This document shows positions 27,027 through 36,953 of a stretch of DNA of 64,000 nt, piece by piece; positions within the stretch are counted from its first letter, which is position 1; every line of letters begins with the position of its first letter. The DNA comes from JACVRW01 sp963808545 (GTDB taxonomy: Bacteria; Actinomycetota; Thermoleophilia; Solirubrobacterales; Thermoleophilaceae). The notes below the pieces were generated by a model, which saw only the letters and a list, made by a program, of their open reading frames with translations, was not told the DNA's origin and did no database searches. The translations under genes were made by a program, and so were the position numbers. The DNA is taken from assembly GCA_963808545.1 (NCBI GenBank), contig CAWEGB010000008.1:744001-808000 (forward strand). Direction: 5' to 3'.

Positions 27027-27470
27027 AGGGAAACGAAATCGCCTCTAGATTAATGCACGCTCGCTGCCCGTTAGCGGCCTCCGACAGTCGCAAGTGAATG
27101 CTGCGTCTGCCCTCGACCAGTCGAGATGGGAAGAAGGTAGCAACGATCGAGCTCGCCGCAGTAGACCGCGACCAGATCGATCTCGCTCGCGTCGTATAGG
27201 ACCCGAAGACATAGCCGGTCGGCGTGTGCAGAGAGGTCTGGAGCGTGACCTTATACCGCGCCGAGTCGGGTCCAGCCCGCCCCACTTGCATTGCACGCGA
27301 GTGATCAGTCGGCCGGCAACCTCGAAAGCCAGGTCATAGCGGCTGTGGTCGACTGGATCGGTCGCAGTACCGAAATGCCGAGCCTCGTGGCCTGCGGCAG
27401 CGACGATCGCCGTCTCGGCGAGGGCACCCTTGTGATTGGTCGATAGCACGAACACATGTTCGCACCCCAA
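27027..27470 (-). pseudogene. decayed PD-(D/E)XK endonuclease (PDDEXK_5-like) next to the tRNA
   Basis: The first 70 or so residues read STNHKGALAETAIVAAAG, then SRYDLAFEVAG and TRVQCKWGGLD. This is the Glu, Asp and Gln-x-Lys pattern of group-I-intron-type PD-(D/E)XK nucleases (Pfam PDDEXK_5, the I-Ssp6803I type). The rest survives in other frames: KVTLQTSLHTPTGYVFGSY, then YDASEIDLVAVYCGELDRCY, then LVEGRRSIHLRLSEAANG. Three indels explain this: one base lost near 27252/27253, a duplicated TA at 27195-27198, and one extra base near 27121. The last frame runs straight into the tRNA. It sits 13 bases after rsfS. Confidence 0.75.
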
Positions 27471-27483
27471 CCGGACGGAAAGG

Positions 27484-27846
27484 TCAGCCCACGGACCGCG
27501 CCGGCGCCTCGCCCCAGAGGTTCTCCAGCCGGTAGTACTCGCGCGCTTCCGGCGTGAAGATGTGGACCACCACGTCCCAGTAGTCGAGCAGGATCCAGCG
27601 GGCGTCGCGGTCGCCCTCGCTGCGGCGCGGCAGCAGGCGATCCTCGTCGTGCTTGAGGTCCTCGAGGATGGCGTCGTAGATCGCCTTGGTCTGGCGCTCG
27701 GTGTTGCCCGAGCAGATGACGAAGAAGTCGGTGTAGGAGACGATCCCTCGCAGGTCGATCACCCGGATGTCGATCGCCTTGCGATCCGATGCCACCGCGG
27801 CGATGCGCTCGGCCAGGACCGCCGGGTCGTCGTGAGCGCCGGTCAT
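27484..27846 (-). CDS. rsfS: ribosome silencing factor RsfS
   Basis: A 120-residue protein that binds L14 on the 50S subunit and blocks subunit joining in starvation. The family core is DLRGIVSYTDFFVICSGNT, followed by ARWILLDYWDVVVHIFTPEAREYY (in part). Its ATG overlaps the nadD stop (ATGA), the common nadD-rsfS arrangement. Confidence 0.94.
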   Translation of the reverse strand: MTGAHDDPAVLAERIAAVASDRKAIDIRVIDLRGIVSYTDFFVICSGNTERQTKAIYDAILEDLKHDEDRLLPRRSEGDRDARWILLDYWDVVVHIFTPEAREYYRLENLWGEAPARSVG

Positions 27847-28481
27847 GCCTTCGCCGCCTGGACCGGGACTTCGGCGGCCGCGCCGGGGGCGCGGTAGAGC
27901 TCGCGCTCCTCGATCCGCTCCTCCACAGCGCCGGGCACGAGGTAGCGGATCGGCGCTCCCTCTCGGATCCGCCTGCGGATCGAGGTCGAGGAGATCTGGA
28001 TGAGCGGCATGTCGAGGTAGCGCACCCGGTCCGCGCCGGGCAGGCGGCCGATCCGGATCCCGATGCCGCTGCGGGTCCAGCCCACGCGCTCGACCACGGC
28101 CACGGTGGCGTGGTCGAGGACCCGCGCCGGCTCGTGCCACGACGGCAGCGCCGCGGCCTGGTCGCCACCCAGGATCAGGAAGTGCTCGTCGTCGGGGGAC
28201 TCGGCGCGCATGGCCTCGAGGGTGTCGGCGGTGTAGGACGGCCCGTCGCGGTCCACCTCCGCGCGCGAGACCGAGAAGCGGTCGTCGTCGCCCACCGCGA
28301 GCTCGACCAGCTCGAGCCGCTGCTCGGCACCCGGGTCGCCATCGATCTCACGGTGCGGCGCCTGGCCCACGGGCACGAGCACGACCCGCTCCAGGTCGAG
28401 CTGCACCAGGGCCTCCTGCGCGCACACCAGATGACCCAGGTGAGGCGGGTTGAAGGCTCCTCCGAAGACTCCTACGCGCAA
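27843..28481 (-). CDS. nadD: nicotinate-nucleotide adenylyltransferase
   Basis: A 212-residue enzyme that adenylates nicotinate mononucleotide in NAD synthesis. The nucleotide-binding start VGVFGGAFNPPHLGHL carries the HxGH motif, and the C-terminal QISSTSIRRRI is the ISSTxxR motif. Follows proA and overlaps rsfS. Confidence 0.95.
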   Translation of the reverse strand: MRVGVFGGAFNPPHLGHLVCAQEALVQLDLERVVLVPVGQAPHREIDGDPGAEQRLELVELAVGDDDRFSVSRAEVDRDGPSYTADTLEAMRAESPDDEHFLILGGDQAAALPSWHEPARVLDHATVAVVERVGWTRSGIGIRIGRLPGADRVRYLDMPLIQISSTSIRRRIREGAPIRYLVPGAVEERIEERELYRAPGAAAEVPVQAAKA

Positions 28482-28493
28482 GCGCTTCGCAAC

Positions 28494-29765
<1,272 letters not shown>

Positions 29766-29788
29766 TGAGGCAAGGGTATCGGGCGCTC

Positions 29789-31114
29789 TCAGGCCGCTGC
29801 CCGGCGCTCCGGGCCGGTGACCGCCCAGCGACGCCCGGAGAAGCGCCACGCGCACAGCGCGAGCCGAGCGGCGATGAGGGCCACCAGCCCGCACCAGACC
29901 CCGACGATGCCAAGGTCGAAGGCGAGCGAGGCCAGCGTGATGGGCACGAACACACCCAGCGACGCCACCAGCATTCCCCACATCAGGAAGCGGGTGTCCC
30001 CCGCTCCGATGAGGATCCCGTCCAGCGCGAAAACCGCCCCGTTGGCGGGCTGCATGAGCGCGAACAGGAACCAGATCTCCTGTGCTCGCTCGACCACCGC
30101 GGGGTCGCTCGTGAACGCGCGGGGCAGCACGCCGATCAACGCGATCATCACGAGGCCGAACAGCGCGCCGGCGGCCACGCCCCACTCGATCATCCGCCGC
30201 GCCGAGCGGTGGGCCCCCTCAGCGTCTCCCGCCCCGAGCGTGCGGCCCACGATCACCTGCCCCGCGATGGCGATCGAGTCCAGCACGAGCGCCAGGAACA
30301 CGAACAGCTGGAAGGCGATCTGGTGGGCGCCGAGCGAGTCCTCCCCGATGCGCGCCAGCACCGCGCCCGCGACCAGGAAGGAGCCGTAGAGAGCCGCCGT
30401 GCGCACGAAGATCTCGCCGCCGATGCGAGCCAGCGGGCGCATCTGCACGAGGGACGGACGGCGGGTGTCGGCCGGAGCGCGCAACAGCGTACGAACGAAG
30501 GCGGCGCCCATGCCGGCCTGCGCCACCACCGTCGCCGCGGCGGAGCCCGCCAGGCCCCAGTCGAGCCCGTAGATGAAGACGACGTTCAGGATCACGTTGA
30601 CCGCGTTGGCCACCACCACGATCACCAGCGGCGTGCGCAGGTCGGACACTCCGCGCAGGAAGCCCTGGCCCGCCAGGGCGATCAGGGCGAAGGGAAGCCC
30701 CAGCGAGCCGATGCGGAGGTACTCGATGGCCAGCTCCCGGGTGCGGCCCTCGGCCCCCATGAGGTCCACCAGGGGCACCGCTCCGGCAGCGAGCAGCACG
30801 GTGAGGATCAGACCCAGGCCGGAGGAGAGCCACAGCGCCTGGGCCGCCAGGCGCCCCGCCACGAGCTTCTCCCCCGCTCCGTGGAAGCGCGCCACCTGCG
30901 CCGTCGTGCCGTAGGTCAGAAAGTTGAACAGCGTGAAGGCGCCGGTCAGCAGGGTGGCGGCAATGGCGAGGGCGGCCAGCTCCTGAGTGCCCAGGTGACC
31001 GACCATCGCGGTGTCCACGAGCAGGTACAGCGGCTCGGCCGCCAGGGCTCCGAGGGCGGGCAGGGCGAGCGTGAAGATCTCGCGGTCGTAGGGCGAGCGC
31101 AGTCGGAGGCGCAC
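29789..31114 (-). CDS. MATE family efflux transporter
   Basis: A 441-residue membrane protein with twelve hydrophobic helices in two repeats, beginning DREIFTLALPALGALAAEPL. The segment LVDTAMVGHLG and the second-half FFVFLALVLDSIAIAGQ-like helix (FVFLALVLDSIAIAGQV) fit the DinF/NorM-like MATE group. It exports cationic or aromatic compounds using ion gradients; the substrate is not known. It lies between proB and proA and is probably cotranscribed. Confidence 0.9.
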   Translation of the reverse strand: MRLRLRSPYDREIFTLALPALGALAAEPLYLLVDTAMVGHLGTQELAALAIAATLLTGAFTLFNFLTYGTTAQVARFHGAGEKLVAGRLAAQALWLSSGLGLILTVLLAAGAVPLVDLMGAEGRTRELAIEYLRIGSLGLPFALIALAGQGFLRGVSDLRTPLVIVVVANAVNVILNVVFIYGLDWGLAGSAAATVVAQAGMGAAFVRTLLRAPADTRRPSLVQMRPLARIGGEIFVRTAALYGSFLVAGAVLARIGEDSLGAHQIAFQLFVFLALVLDSIAIAGQVIVGRTLGAGDAEGAHRSARRMIEWGVAAGALFGLVMIALIGVLPRAFTSDPAVVERAQEIWFLFALMQPANGAVFALDGILIGAGDTRFLMWGMLVASLGVFVPITLASLAFDLGIVGVWCGLVALIAARLALCAWRFSGRRWAVTGPERRAAA

Positions 31115-31136
31115 GCCGGCGAGTCAAGCAGGGCCC

Positions 31137-32228
31137 TCACTCCAGAACGAAGTAGTCCCTGTGCACCGCCTCCTCGGTCGCCCGGGGGAGCAGCTCCCGG
31201 ACGGCGTCGGTCTTCAGCCCCTTGATCCGGCGCAGCTCACCGGCGGAGTAGCCGACTATGCCCTTGCCCACGGCGCGGCCGTTGCAGCGGACCTCCACGG
31301 CGTCGCCCGCCTCGAACTCGCCCTCCACCTCGACCACCCCTACCGGGAGGAGGCTCGTGCCCCGCTCGCGCAGCGCGTTCTCGGCTCCCTCGTCCACCAC
31401 GAGCCGTCCCTGGGTCGGCTTCGCGTACTTCAGCCAGAGCTTGAAGCTCGACACGCGCCCCTCCTGGGGATGGAAGCGGGTGCCGCCGGGACGGCCCTCG
31501 AGCGCCGCCGCCACCGAGCCTGGCTCCACGCCACTCGTGATCGTCACTGGGATCCCCGCCGCCGTGGCCATCTCCGCGGCCACGACCTTCGAGCGCATGC
31601 CGCCCGAGCCGAGCGGAGAGCTGGACAGGCCGATCTCGTAGCCCTCGAGCTCCTGCAGGCTCGTCACGTCGGCGATCAGCCGCGCGTCGGCGTGATGGCG
31701 CGGATCAGCGGTGTGCAGGCCGCCGGTGTCGGTGAGGAGAACGAGCAGGTCGGCTCCGAGCAGGATGGCCACCTGTGCGGCGAGGAAGTCGTTGTCGCCG
31801 AACGAGATCTCGTCGGTGGTGGTGGTGTCGTTCTCGTTGATCACCGGCACCACCCTCCACCGGAGCAGCGTGCGCAGGGTGTGCCGGGCGTTGAGGTAGT
31901 GCGTCCGGGCGGACATGTCGAAGAAGGTGAGCAGCACCTGGGCGGAGGGCACTCCGCGCTCCTGGAGCAGCTCGTCGTAATGGCGGTACAGCTTTCCCTG
32001 GCCCACGGCCGACGCCGCCTGCAGCTCCTGCATCCCGGTGGGCCGCATCGGCAGCTCCATCAGTCTCATCCCGCGGGCGATTGCGCCGGAGGTGACCACC
32101 ACCGTGTCGACCCCTGAGCGGTAGCGCTCGGCCACCTGGTCGCACACCGAGCTGAGCACGTCCGCCCGGACCTCACCGGCATCGTCCGCCACGATGCTCG
32201 AGCCGAGCTTCACCACCACCGTCGCCAT
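31137..32228 (-). CDS. proB: glutamate 5-kinase with PUA domain
   Basis: A 363-residue enzyme, first step of proline synthesis. The amino-acid-kinase domain starts VVVKLGSSIVADDAG and includes VINENDTTTTDEISFGDND. A C-terminal PUA domain begins around residue 275 (GRLVVDEGAENALRERG). Feedback inhibition by proline is a property of the family. Confidence 0.95.
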   Translation of the reverse strand: MATVVVKLGSSIVADDAGEVRADVLSSVCDQVAERYRSGVDTVVVTSGAIARGMRLMELPMRPTGMQELQAASAVGQGKLYRHYDELLQERGVPSAQVLLTFFDMSARTHYLNARHTLRTLLRWRVVPVINENDTTTTDEISFGDNDFLAAQVAILLGADLLVLLTDTGGLHTADPRHHADARLIADVTSLQELEGYEIGLSSSPLGSGGMRSKVVAAEMATAAGIPVTITSGVEPGSVAAALEGRPGGTRFHPQEGRVSSFKLWLKYAKPTQGRLVVDEGAENALRERGTSLLPVGVVEVEGEFEAGDAVEVRCNGRAVGKGIVGYSAGELRRIKGLKTDAVRELLPRATEEAVHRDYFVLE

Positions 32229-32249
32229 GGCCCGAGAGGTTAGGCCGGG

Positions 32250-32654
32250 TCAGTCGCCGATGCTGCCCGACAGCTTCCAGTCGCCGTCCTGCTTCTCCAG
32301 CCGATACTCGCGCGGCGTGGGCCGCCCCTCCGTCCTGAGCACCGCCATGACCGTCGCGCTGTCGCCGTCGATCGTGGTGCTGCGAACACGAACGAGCTCC
32401 ACGTTGAGGCCGCGGACGGACCTCATCTGGCGCCGGCACTCCTCCTGCGCCTTGTCACCGGTCGCCCCGGTGGTCTGCTCGAGGAACTCCTGAGTCACGA
32501 TCTCACCGCAGAAGGCGCCGGCATCCTGCTCGTTGGTGGCGCTCACGAAGTCGCGCAGCGTCTGCTCGATGTCTTCCTCGTCGTCGCCGCCGCAGGCGCC
32601 CAGAACGGACACCAGGCAGAGCAGGACCACGAGGATGGCGCGCGGGTTCGCCAT
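32250..32654 (-). CDS. small lipoprotein with a DUF4878-like/NTF2-like domain
   Basis: A 134-residue secreted lipoprotein. The signal peptide ends in LGAC near residue 20 with an acidic GDDEED stretch after it. The rest, TLRDFVSATNEQDAGAFCGE to REYRLEKQDGDWKLSG, resembles the lumazine-binding/NTF2-like DUF4878 fold. Its ATG shares one base with the obgE stop (TGATG), so it is coupled to obgE. Function unknown. Confidence 0.75.
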   Translation of the reverse strand: MANPRAILVVLLCLVSVLGACGGDDEEDIEQTLRDFVSATNEQDAGAFCGEIVTQEFLEQTTGATGDKAQEECRRQMRSVRGLNVELVRVRSTTIDGDSATVMAVLRTEGRPTPREYRLEKQDGDWKLSGSIGD

Positions 32655-33955
32655 CAGCCGTGCGGCGCGCCGGGGTCGAGCTCGAACACCACACCGGCGA
32701 TCTCCACATCGTCGCCGGGCTCGAAGCCCGCTGACTCGAGGGCCTTGATCACGCCGAGGGCGCGCAGGCGCTCCTCGATGTAGCGCAGCGCCTCGTCGTT
32801 GTCGGTGTCGTGGCGGGCGATGAGGCGCTCCACGCGCTCGCCCTCTATCCGGTAGGCGCCGCTCGGTGTGCGGTTGATCGCGAAGGCGTCCGCGCGTCCG
32901 GGCCGGTAGACCCTGTGGGTGGCCGGCGTGGCCCGCTCCTCGGCCTCGTCGTCCTCGTCGGCCGGCACGTGCCCGAAGATCGCCGTCGCCAGCTCCCCCA
33001 GGCCCTGCCCGGTGGCGGCCGAGGTGACGATCACGTCGAGCACGCCGGCGTCGAGCCGGCCTGTCCATTCTTCGGCCGCCCGCTGCGCCTCTTCCGGCGA
33101 GACGAGGTCGGCCTTCGACAGCGCGAGCAGCCGCGGCAGGCCGGCCAATCCCTGCCCGTGCTCGCGCAGCTCGGCCTCCACCGTCGCGAAGTTGGCGGCC
33201 GGGTCCGAGCCGTCCAGCGGGGCCAGGTCGAGGACATGCACCAGCACGCGGCAGCGCTCGACGTGGGCCAGGAACTCGTGTCCCAGCCCGGCGCCCGAGC
33301 TCGCCCCTTCGATCAGACCGGGGATGTCGGCGATCACCAGCTGGCGGTCGTCGCGCTCCAGCGTGCCCAGCACGGGCTCCAGCGTGGTGAAGGGATAGCC
33401 GGCCACCTTGGGCTGAGCGCGGGTGAGCCGAGCCAGGAGCGAAGACTTGCCCGCGTTGGGCAGGCCGACGAGACCCGCGTCGGCGAGCAGCCGCAACTGC
33501 AGCTCGAGCCGGCGCTCCTCCCCCGGCAGCCCTCGCTCGGCGAAGCGCGGCGTCTGACGCGTGGAGGTCGCGAACTGGCGGTTGCCGCGTCCCCCTTGCC
33601 CGCCGCGGGCAACTGCGGCGCGCTGGCCCGCCGCCAGCAGATCCCAGCGGTCGCCCTGCTTCTCGTCCACCACCACCGTGCCCGGCGGAACGCGCACCTC
33701 GAGCGGCTCCGGGGTGGCGCCGTGCTTGTTCGCACCCTGCCCGTGACCACCGCGCGGCGCCTTGAAATGGGCTCCGCGGCGAAACGAGGACAGATCGCGC
33801 AGCGAGCCGTCACAGACGATCACCACGTCGCCTCCCCGCCCCCCGTCACCGCCGTCGGGGCCGCCCTTGGGCACATGCGCCTCGCGCCGGAAGGACACCA
33901 CTCCGTTTCCGCCCCCTCCGGCTCGGACCTCGATCACCGCCCGGTCGTGGAACAC
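32654..33955 (-). CDS. obgE: Obg/CgtA GTPase
   Basis: A 433-residue ribosome-associated GTPase. The glycine-rich Obg fold is at the N-terminus (GGGGNGVVSFRREAHVPKGG in part), the G domain has GLPNAGKSSLLARL, DIPGLIEGA and SKADLV, and a C-terminal OCT domain ends FELDPGAPHG. Involved in 50S assembly and stress signalling. Start at GTG/ATG reading MFHDRAVIEVRAGGGG. Confidence 0.96.
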   Translation of the reverse strand: MFHDRAVIEVRAGGGGNGVVSFRREAHVPKGGPDGGDGGRGGDVVIVCDGSLRDLSSFRRGAHFKAPRGGHGQGANKHGATPEPLEVRVPPGTVVVDEKQGDRWDLLAAGQRAAVARGGQGGRGNRQFATSTRQTPRFAERGLPGEERRLELQLRLLADAGLVGLPNAGKSSLLARLTRAQPKVAGYPFTTLEPVLGTLERDDRQLVIADIPGLIEGASSGAGLGHEFLAHVERCRVLVHVLDLAPLDGSDPAANFATVEAELREHGQGLAGLPRLLALSKADLVSPEEAQRAAEEWTGRLDAGVLDVIVTSAATGQGLGELATAIFGHVPADEDDEAEERATPATHRVYRPGRADAFAINRTPSGAYRIEGERVERLIARHDTDNDEALRYIEERLRALGVIKALESAGFEPGDDVEIAGVVFELDPGAPHG

Positions 33956-33957
33956 GG

Positions 33958-34875
33958 CTACTCCGGGACCGACTCGGCCCGCGTTCCGACCAGGCGGGCA
34001 ATCAGTGAAGCGTCGTCCGGGAACAGGCCGGCGGCGGGCAGCCGCTCGAGCAGCTCGGCCCAGCCTCGGTGGGCGTCGACGGCTTGGCGCACGAGCGGAG
34101 CCCCCTGGGCCTCGTCACCCTCCGCGGCGAGGGCCACCCCGTGCCAGAACGCGAACTCGGCGTTGTCCGGCTGCGCGCGATGGGCGGCGGCATACTCGAG
34201 GAGCGCGCCGGCGGTGTCGCCCTGAGCCGCGAGCTGGTCCCCGGCGTCCACGTGCGCGTAGGCCTGCCGGAGCTCCACCAGCCGGCGAAGCTCGATCAGC
34301 GGCTCGGGATGGTCCTCCACGCGCAGATCGACGAGCGTGTCCGCCCCCGGCTCGCCGGTCGCCCTGCCCGCGGCCACCATCAGCGCCGCGGACTGGCGCC
34401 CGCGCAGATCCCCGCCCTCGGCTTCGGCGGCGTCGAGGGCGGCCATCAGCTTCCCGGGAAGCCCTCCGCCGGCAGCCGCGTAGGCGGCGAGCATCGCCCC
34501 CGGCACCGTATCGCCGGCCATGATGTTGGCCTGTGCGCTCACCTGGTTGCCCACAGCGTGGCCGGCGTGCGCGATACAGCCCGAGCCCGTGTGCACCGCC
34601 ACCCGGCCGGCTCTGTCGATCACGGCCACCTGGCGCGCGTCCTCCTGGGCGTCGGCGGACAGCAACTCGGTGAGGGCCTGGGGAGCGCTCATGCCGCCGC
34701 GCATCAGCTCCAGGGCCCTTGGGCCGTAGGCCGGTTCCACCATCGACTGGGTGGCCACCGCGCCCACGCCGGCGCCGGCCCACGTGACGAGCGAGCCCAC
34801 GCCGAAGAAATGGGACTGGACGGCCACACCGAGCTCCCCGCTCGACGTGTCACGGGCGACGATCGAATAGGTCAG
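33958..34875 (-). CDS. DUF1028 family (Ntn-hydrolase-like) protein, probable CTG start
   Basis: A DUF1028 protein: TYSIVARDTSSGELGVAVQS, VGAVATQSMVEPAYGPRAL, GSGCIAHAGHAVGNQVSAQ and NIMAG are the family blocks. The C-terminal 90 residues add TPR-like helices (AAHRAQPDNAEFAFWHGVA). The first GTG lies at 34825-34827, within GVAVQS, which would remove the conserved start. The upstream frame supplies LTYSIVARD from CTG 34873-34875 (305 residues), or an earlier CTG at 34900-34902. Role unknown. It sits between rpmA and obgE, a pair that is normally adjacent. Confidence 0.75.
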   Translation of the reverse strand: MTYSIVARDTSSGELGVAVQSHFFGVGSLVTWAGAGVGAVATQSMVEPAYGPRALELMRGGMSAPQALTELLSADAQEDARQVAVIDRAGRVAVHTGSGCIAHAGHAVGNQVSAQANIMAGDTVPGAMLAAYAAAGGGLPGKLMAALDAAEAEGGDLRGRQSAALMVAAGRATGEPGADTLVDLRVEDHPEPLIELRRLVELRQAYAHVDAGDQLAAQGDTAGALLEYAAAHRAQPDNAEFAFWHGVALAAEGDEAQGAPLVRQAVDAHRGWAELLERLPAAGLFPDDASLIARLVGTRAESVPE

Positions 34876-34910
34876 AGAAGCGGAGGCTATCCGCGCCGGC
34901 AGGCGGTGAT

Positions 34911-35165
34911 CTACTCGGCGGGCTCGACCGAGATCACGCGACCCCGTCGGCCCTCGGCAAACTGCACCGTGCCCGGCCGCTTGGCGAAGATGGTGTGGTC
35001 GCGGCCGAGGCCCACGCCCTCGCCCGGCGTGAAGCGGGTGCCGCGCTGGCGGACGATGATCTCGCCGCCGCTGACCTGCTGGCCGGCGAAGACCTTTACC
35101 CCGAGGCGCTTGGCGTTGGAGTCACGCCCGTTGCGGCTGGAGCCGAGTCCCTTCTTATGAGCCAT
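34911..35165 (-). CDS. rpmA: 50S ribosomal protein L27
   Basis: An 84-residue protein reaching into the peptidyl transferase centre. It starts MAHKKGLGSSRNGRDSNAKR without a cleavable extension and contains IIVRQRGTRFTPGEGVG. Its ATG lies 11 bases inside the end of rplU, so the two are tightly coupled. Confidence 0.97.
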   Translation of the reverse strand: MAHKKGLGSSRNGRDSNAKRLGVKVFAGQQVSGGEIIVRQRGTRFTPGEGVGLGRDHTIFAKRPGTVQFAEGRRGRVISVEPAE

Positions 35166-35511
35166 CGTCGGCCTCCTTCTTGGCCTTGGCCGCACGGCCG
35201 CCGCGCTTGATCGAGCTGATCTCCAGGCGGGTCAGGTCCGCACGGGCGCCGTAGCGCCGCTTGTACCCGCGCTTGGGCTTGAACTTGAGCCCGTGGATCT
35301 TCTTGCCGCGCTCGTGTGCGGTGACCGTGGCCTGGACCTTCACCTTGGACAGCTCGTCGCCGCCGAGCACCGACTTGTCGCCGTCGGCGAACAGCAGTGG
35401 CTCGAGGTCGACCTTTTCGCCCTCGTCGGCTCGGAGCCGGTCGACGACGATCGACTGGCCCTCCTCGACGCGGTATTGCTTACCGCCCACTCTGACGACT
35501 GCGTAGCTCAT
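35155..35511 (-). CDS. rplU: 50S ribosomal protein L21
   Basis: A 118-residue 23S rRNA-binding protein. It begins MSYAVVRVGGKQYRVEEGQS and contains the GLKFKPKRGYKRRYGARADL block diagnostic of L21. The short C-terminal extension overlaps the start of rpmA. A TAGACT hexamer on the same strand at 35555-35560 may be its -10. Confidence 0.97.
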   Translation of the reverse strand: MSYAVVRVGGKQYRVEEGQSIVVDRLRADEGEKVDLEPLLFADGDKSVLGGDELSKVKVQATVTAHERGKKIHGLKFKPKRGYKRRYGARADLTRLEISSIKRGGRAAKAKKEADDGS

Positions 35512-35557
35512 GGCAAGAAAACGGCGGCCACTTCGGGGTGGACGCCGACAGGCGAGT

Positions 35558-36508
35558 CTAGCGACTTCGGAGGGCATCCTCGGCCTCTCGCAGCGGGGGC
35601 TGCGCTCGGCGCCGCGGCGGAGCGGGCGCCTCCGATGTCGGGACACCGCGGCCCTGGGCGATCAGCAGCCCGATGGCCACGAGCAGCGCCCCGGCCAGAG
35701 CCCGCCAGGTGAGGGCCTCGTCGTAGAGGGCCGCCCCGAACAGCAGCGCCCCGAACGGCAGCAGCATGGCCAGGAACGACATCGACTGCGCCGTGAGCTG
35801 ACGCAGGAGAACGGTCAGCCCGACGAACGCCACCGCCGAGCCGATCAGCGCGAGGTAGGCGATCGACCCGATCGACTCAGCGGTCAGCCGCAGCTCTCCC
35901 CAGTCCTCCCCCGCGGCCGAGACCGCCAGCAGCAGGGCGCCGCCGGCCAGCATGGCCCATCCGTTGAGCGTCACGGCGTCGAGCTCGCGGGCGCGCAGCT
36001 TCTGGGCCACGTTGCCGACCGCGGCGCCCAGCGGCGCCAGCGCCAGCGCGGCGGCCCCCGCCAGTGCCAGCTCCTCGTCGCCCAGGTTGAGGCTCTCGGC
36101 GAAGCCCAGCGCGAGGCCGCCGATGGCGATCAGCACGCCCACCACCAGACGCGCCCGCAGCGGTTCCTCGGGCAGGAAGACGCCGGCCAGGATCCCGGTG
36201 TAGAGCGGCAGCACTCCGAACAGCACGGCGGCGAGACCGGACGGAATGTATTGCTCGCCCCAGTAGACGAGGCCATAGGCCAGCGCGAAGGGCATGGCGG
36301 CGAGCACCGCCACCAGCCGCCAGTCCGTGCGCAGCGAGCGCTTCTGAAGCGAGGCGAAGGCCAGCAGCACCGCCCCGGCCAGCACGAAGCGCAGTCCTGC
36401 CCCGAGCAGTGGCGGGCTGTCCTCCAGACCGAACTTGATCGCCACCCAGGTGCTCGACCAGATCAGAACGAGCAGCGCGTAGAGGGAGGCGAGGGCGGCG
36501 CGGCTCAC
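35558..36508 (-). CDS. EamA/DMT family transporter
   Basis: A 316-residue membrane protein with ten helices in two EamA repeats (first VLIWSSTWVAIKFGLEDSPP, second EELALAGAAALALAPLGAAVG). Members export amino acids, nucleobases or other metabolites; the substrate is not readable. Lies between a cupin gene and rplU on the same strand. Confidence 0.88.
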   Translation of the reverse strand: MSRAALASLYALLVLIWSSTWVAIKFGLEDSPPLLGAGLRFVLAGAVLLAFASLQKRSLRTDWRLVAVLAAMPFALAYGLVYWGEQYIPSGLAAVLFGVLPLYTGILAGVFLPEEPLRARLVVGVLIAIGGLALGFAESLNLGDEELALAGAAALALAPLGAAVGNVAQKLRARELDAVTLNGWAMLAGGALLLAVSAAGEDWGELRLTAESIGSIAYLALIGSAVAFVGLTVLLRQLTAQSMSFLAMLLPFGALLFGAALYDEALTWRALAGALLVAIGLLIAQGRGVPTSEAPAPPRRRAQPPLREAEDALRSR

Positions 36509-36544
36509 ACCGGTCGACGTTAGCGCCGGCCGGCCGGCGGCCGC

Positions 36545-36907
36545 TCAGCCCACGTCGTCGCGGTGCACGGTGTCCGGCGAGAAGGCGGGCAGGCAGATGG
36601 CCACGTACTCGGCGCCCTCGGGAGTCGAGTAGCGCACCCACTCCCCGCCCTCGACCAGCACCGCCTGGCCCGCCGCAACCTCGAGCGCATCCGCCTCGGT
36701 CTCCACCCGAAGGGCTCCCGCCAGCACCACCGTGTACTCGTCGAACTCCGGGCGCTGTCCCGGCTCCGACCAGCCGGCCGGCGAGCGCATGCGGGCCACG
36801 CTGATCCGCTCCTCCCCGTTGCTGGCGCGCCCCGCGAACTCGTCGATCAGCTTGGGCGGCTCGCCTGCGGCCTCCACGCGGACAGGAGAATCGATGATGG
36901 TGGGCAT
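36545..36907 (-). CDS. cupin domain protein
   Basis: A 120-residue single cupin. The first cupin motif is modified (PEFDEYTVVLAGALRVE), and the second is GQAVLVEGGEWVRYSTPEGAE, so few of the usual His ligands are present (Glu, Asp and Tyr instead). A metal-free or atypical binding role is possible. Function unknown. Confidence 0.75.
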   Translation of the reverse strand: MPTIIDSPVRVEAAGEPPKLIDEFAGRASNGEERISVARMRSPAGWSEPGQRPEFDEYTVVLAGALRVETEADALEVAAGQAVLVEGGEWVRYSTPEGAEYVAICLPAFSPDTVHRDDVG

Positions 36908-36953
36908 CGTGCGGTCAGGCTATCCCAGGCCATGGCCCGGGTAGCGTGCGGGG

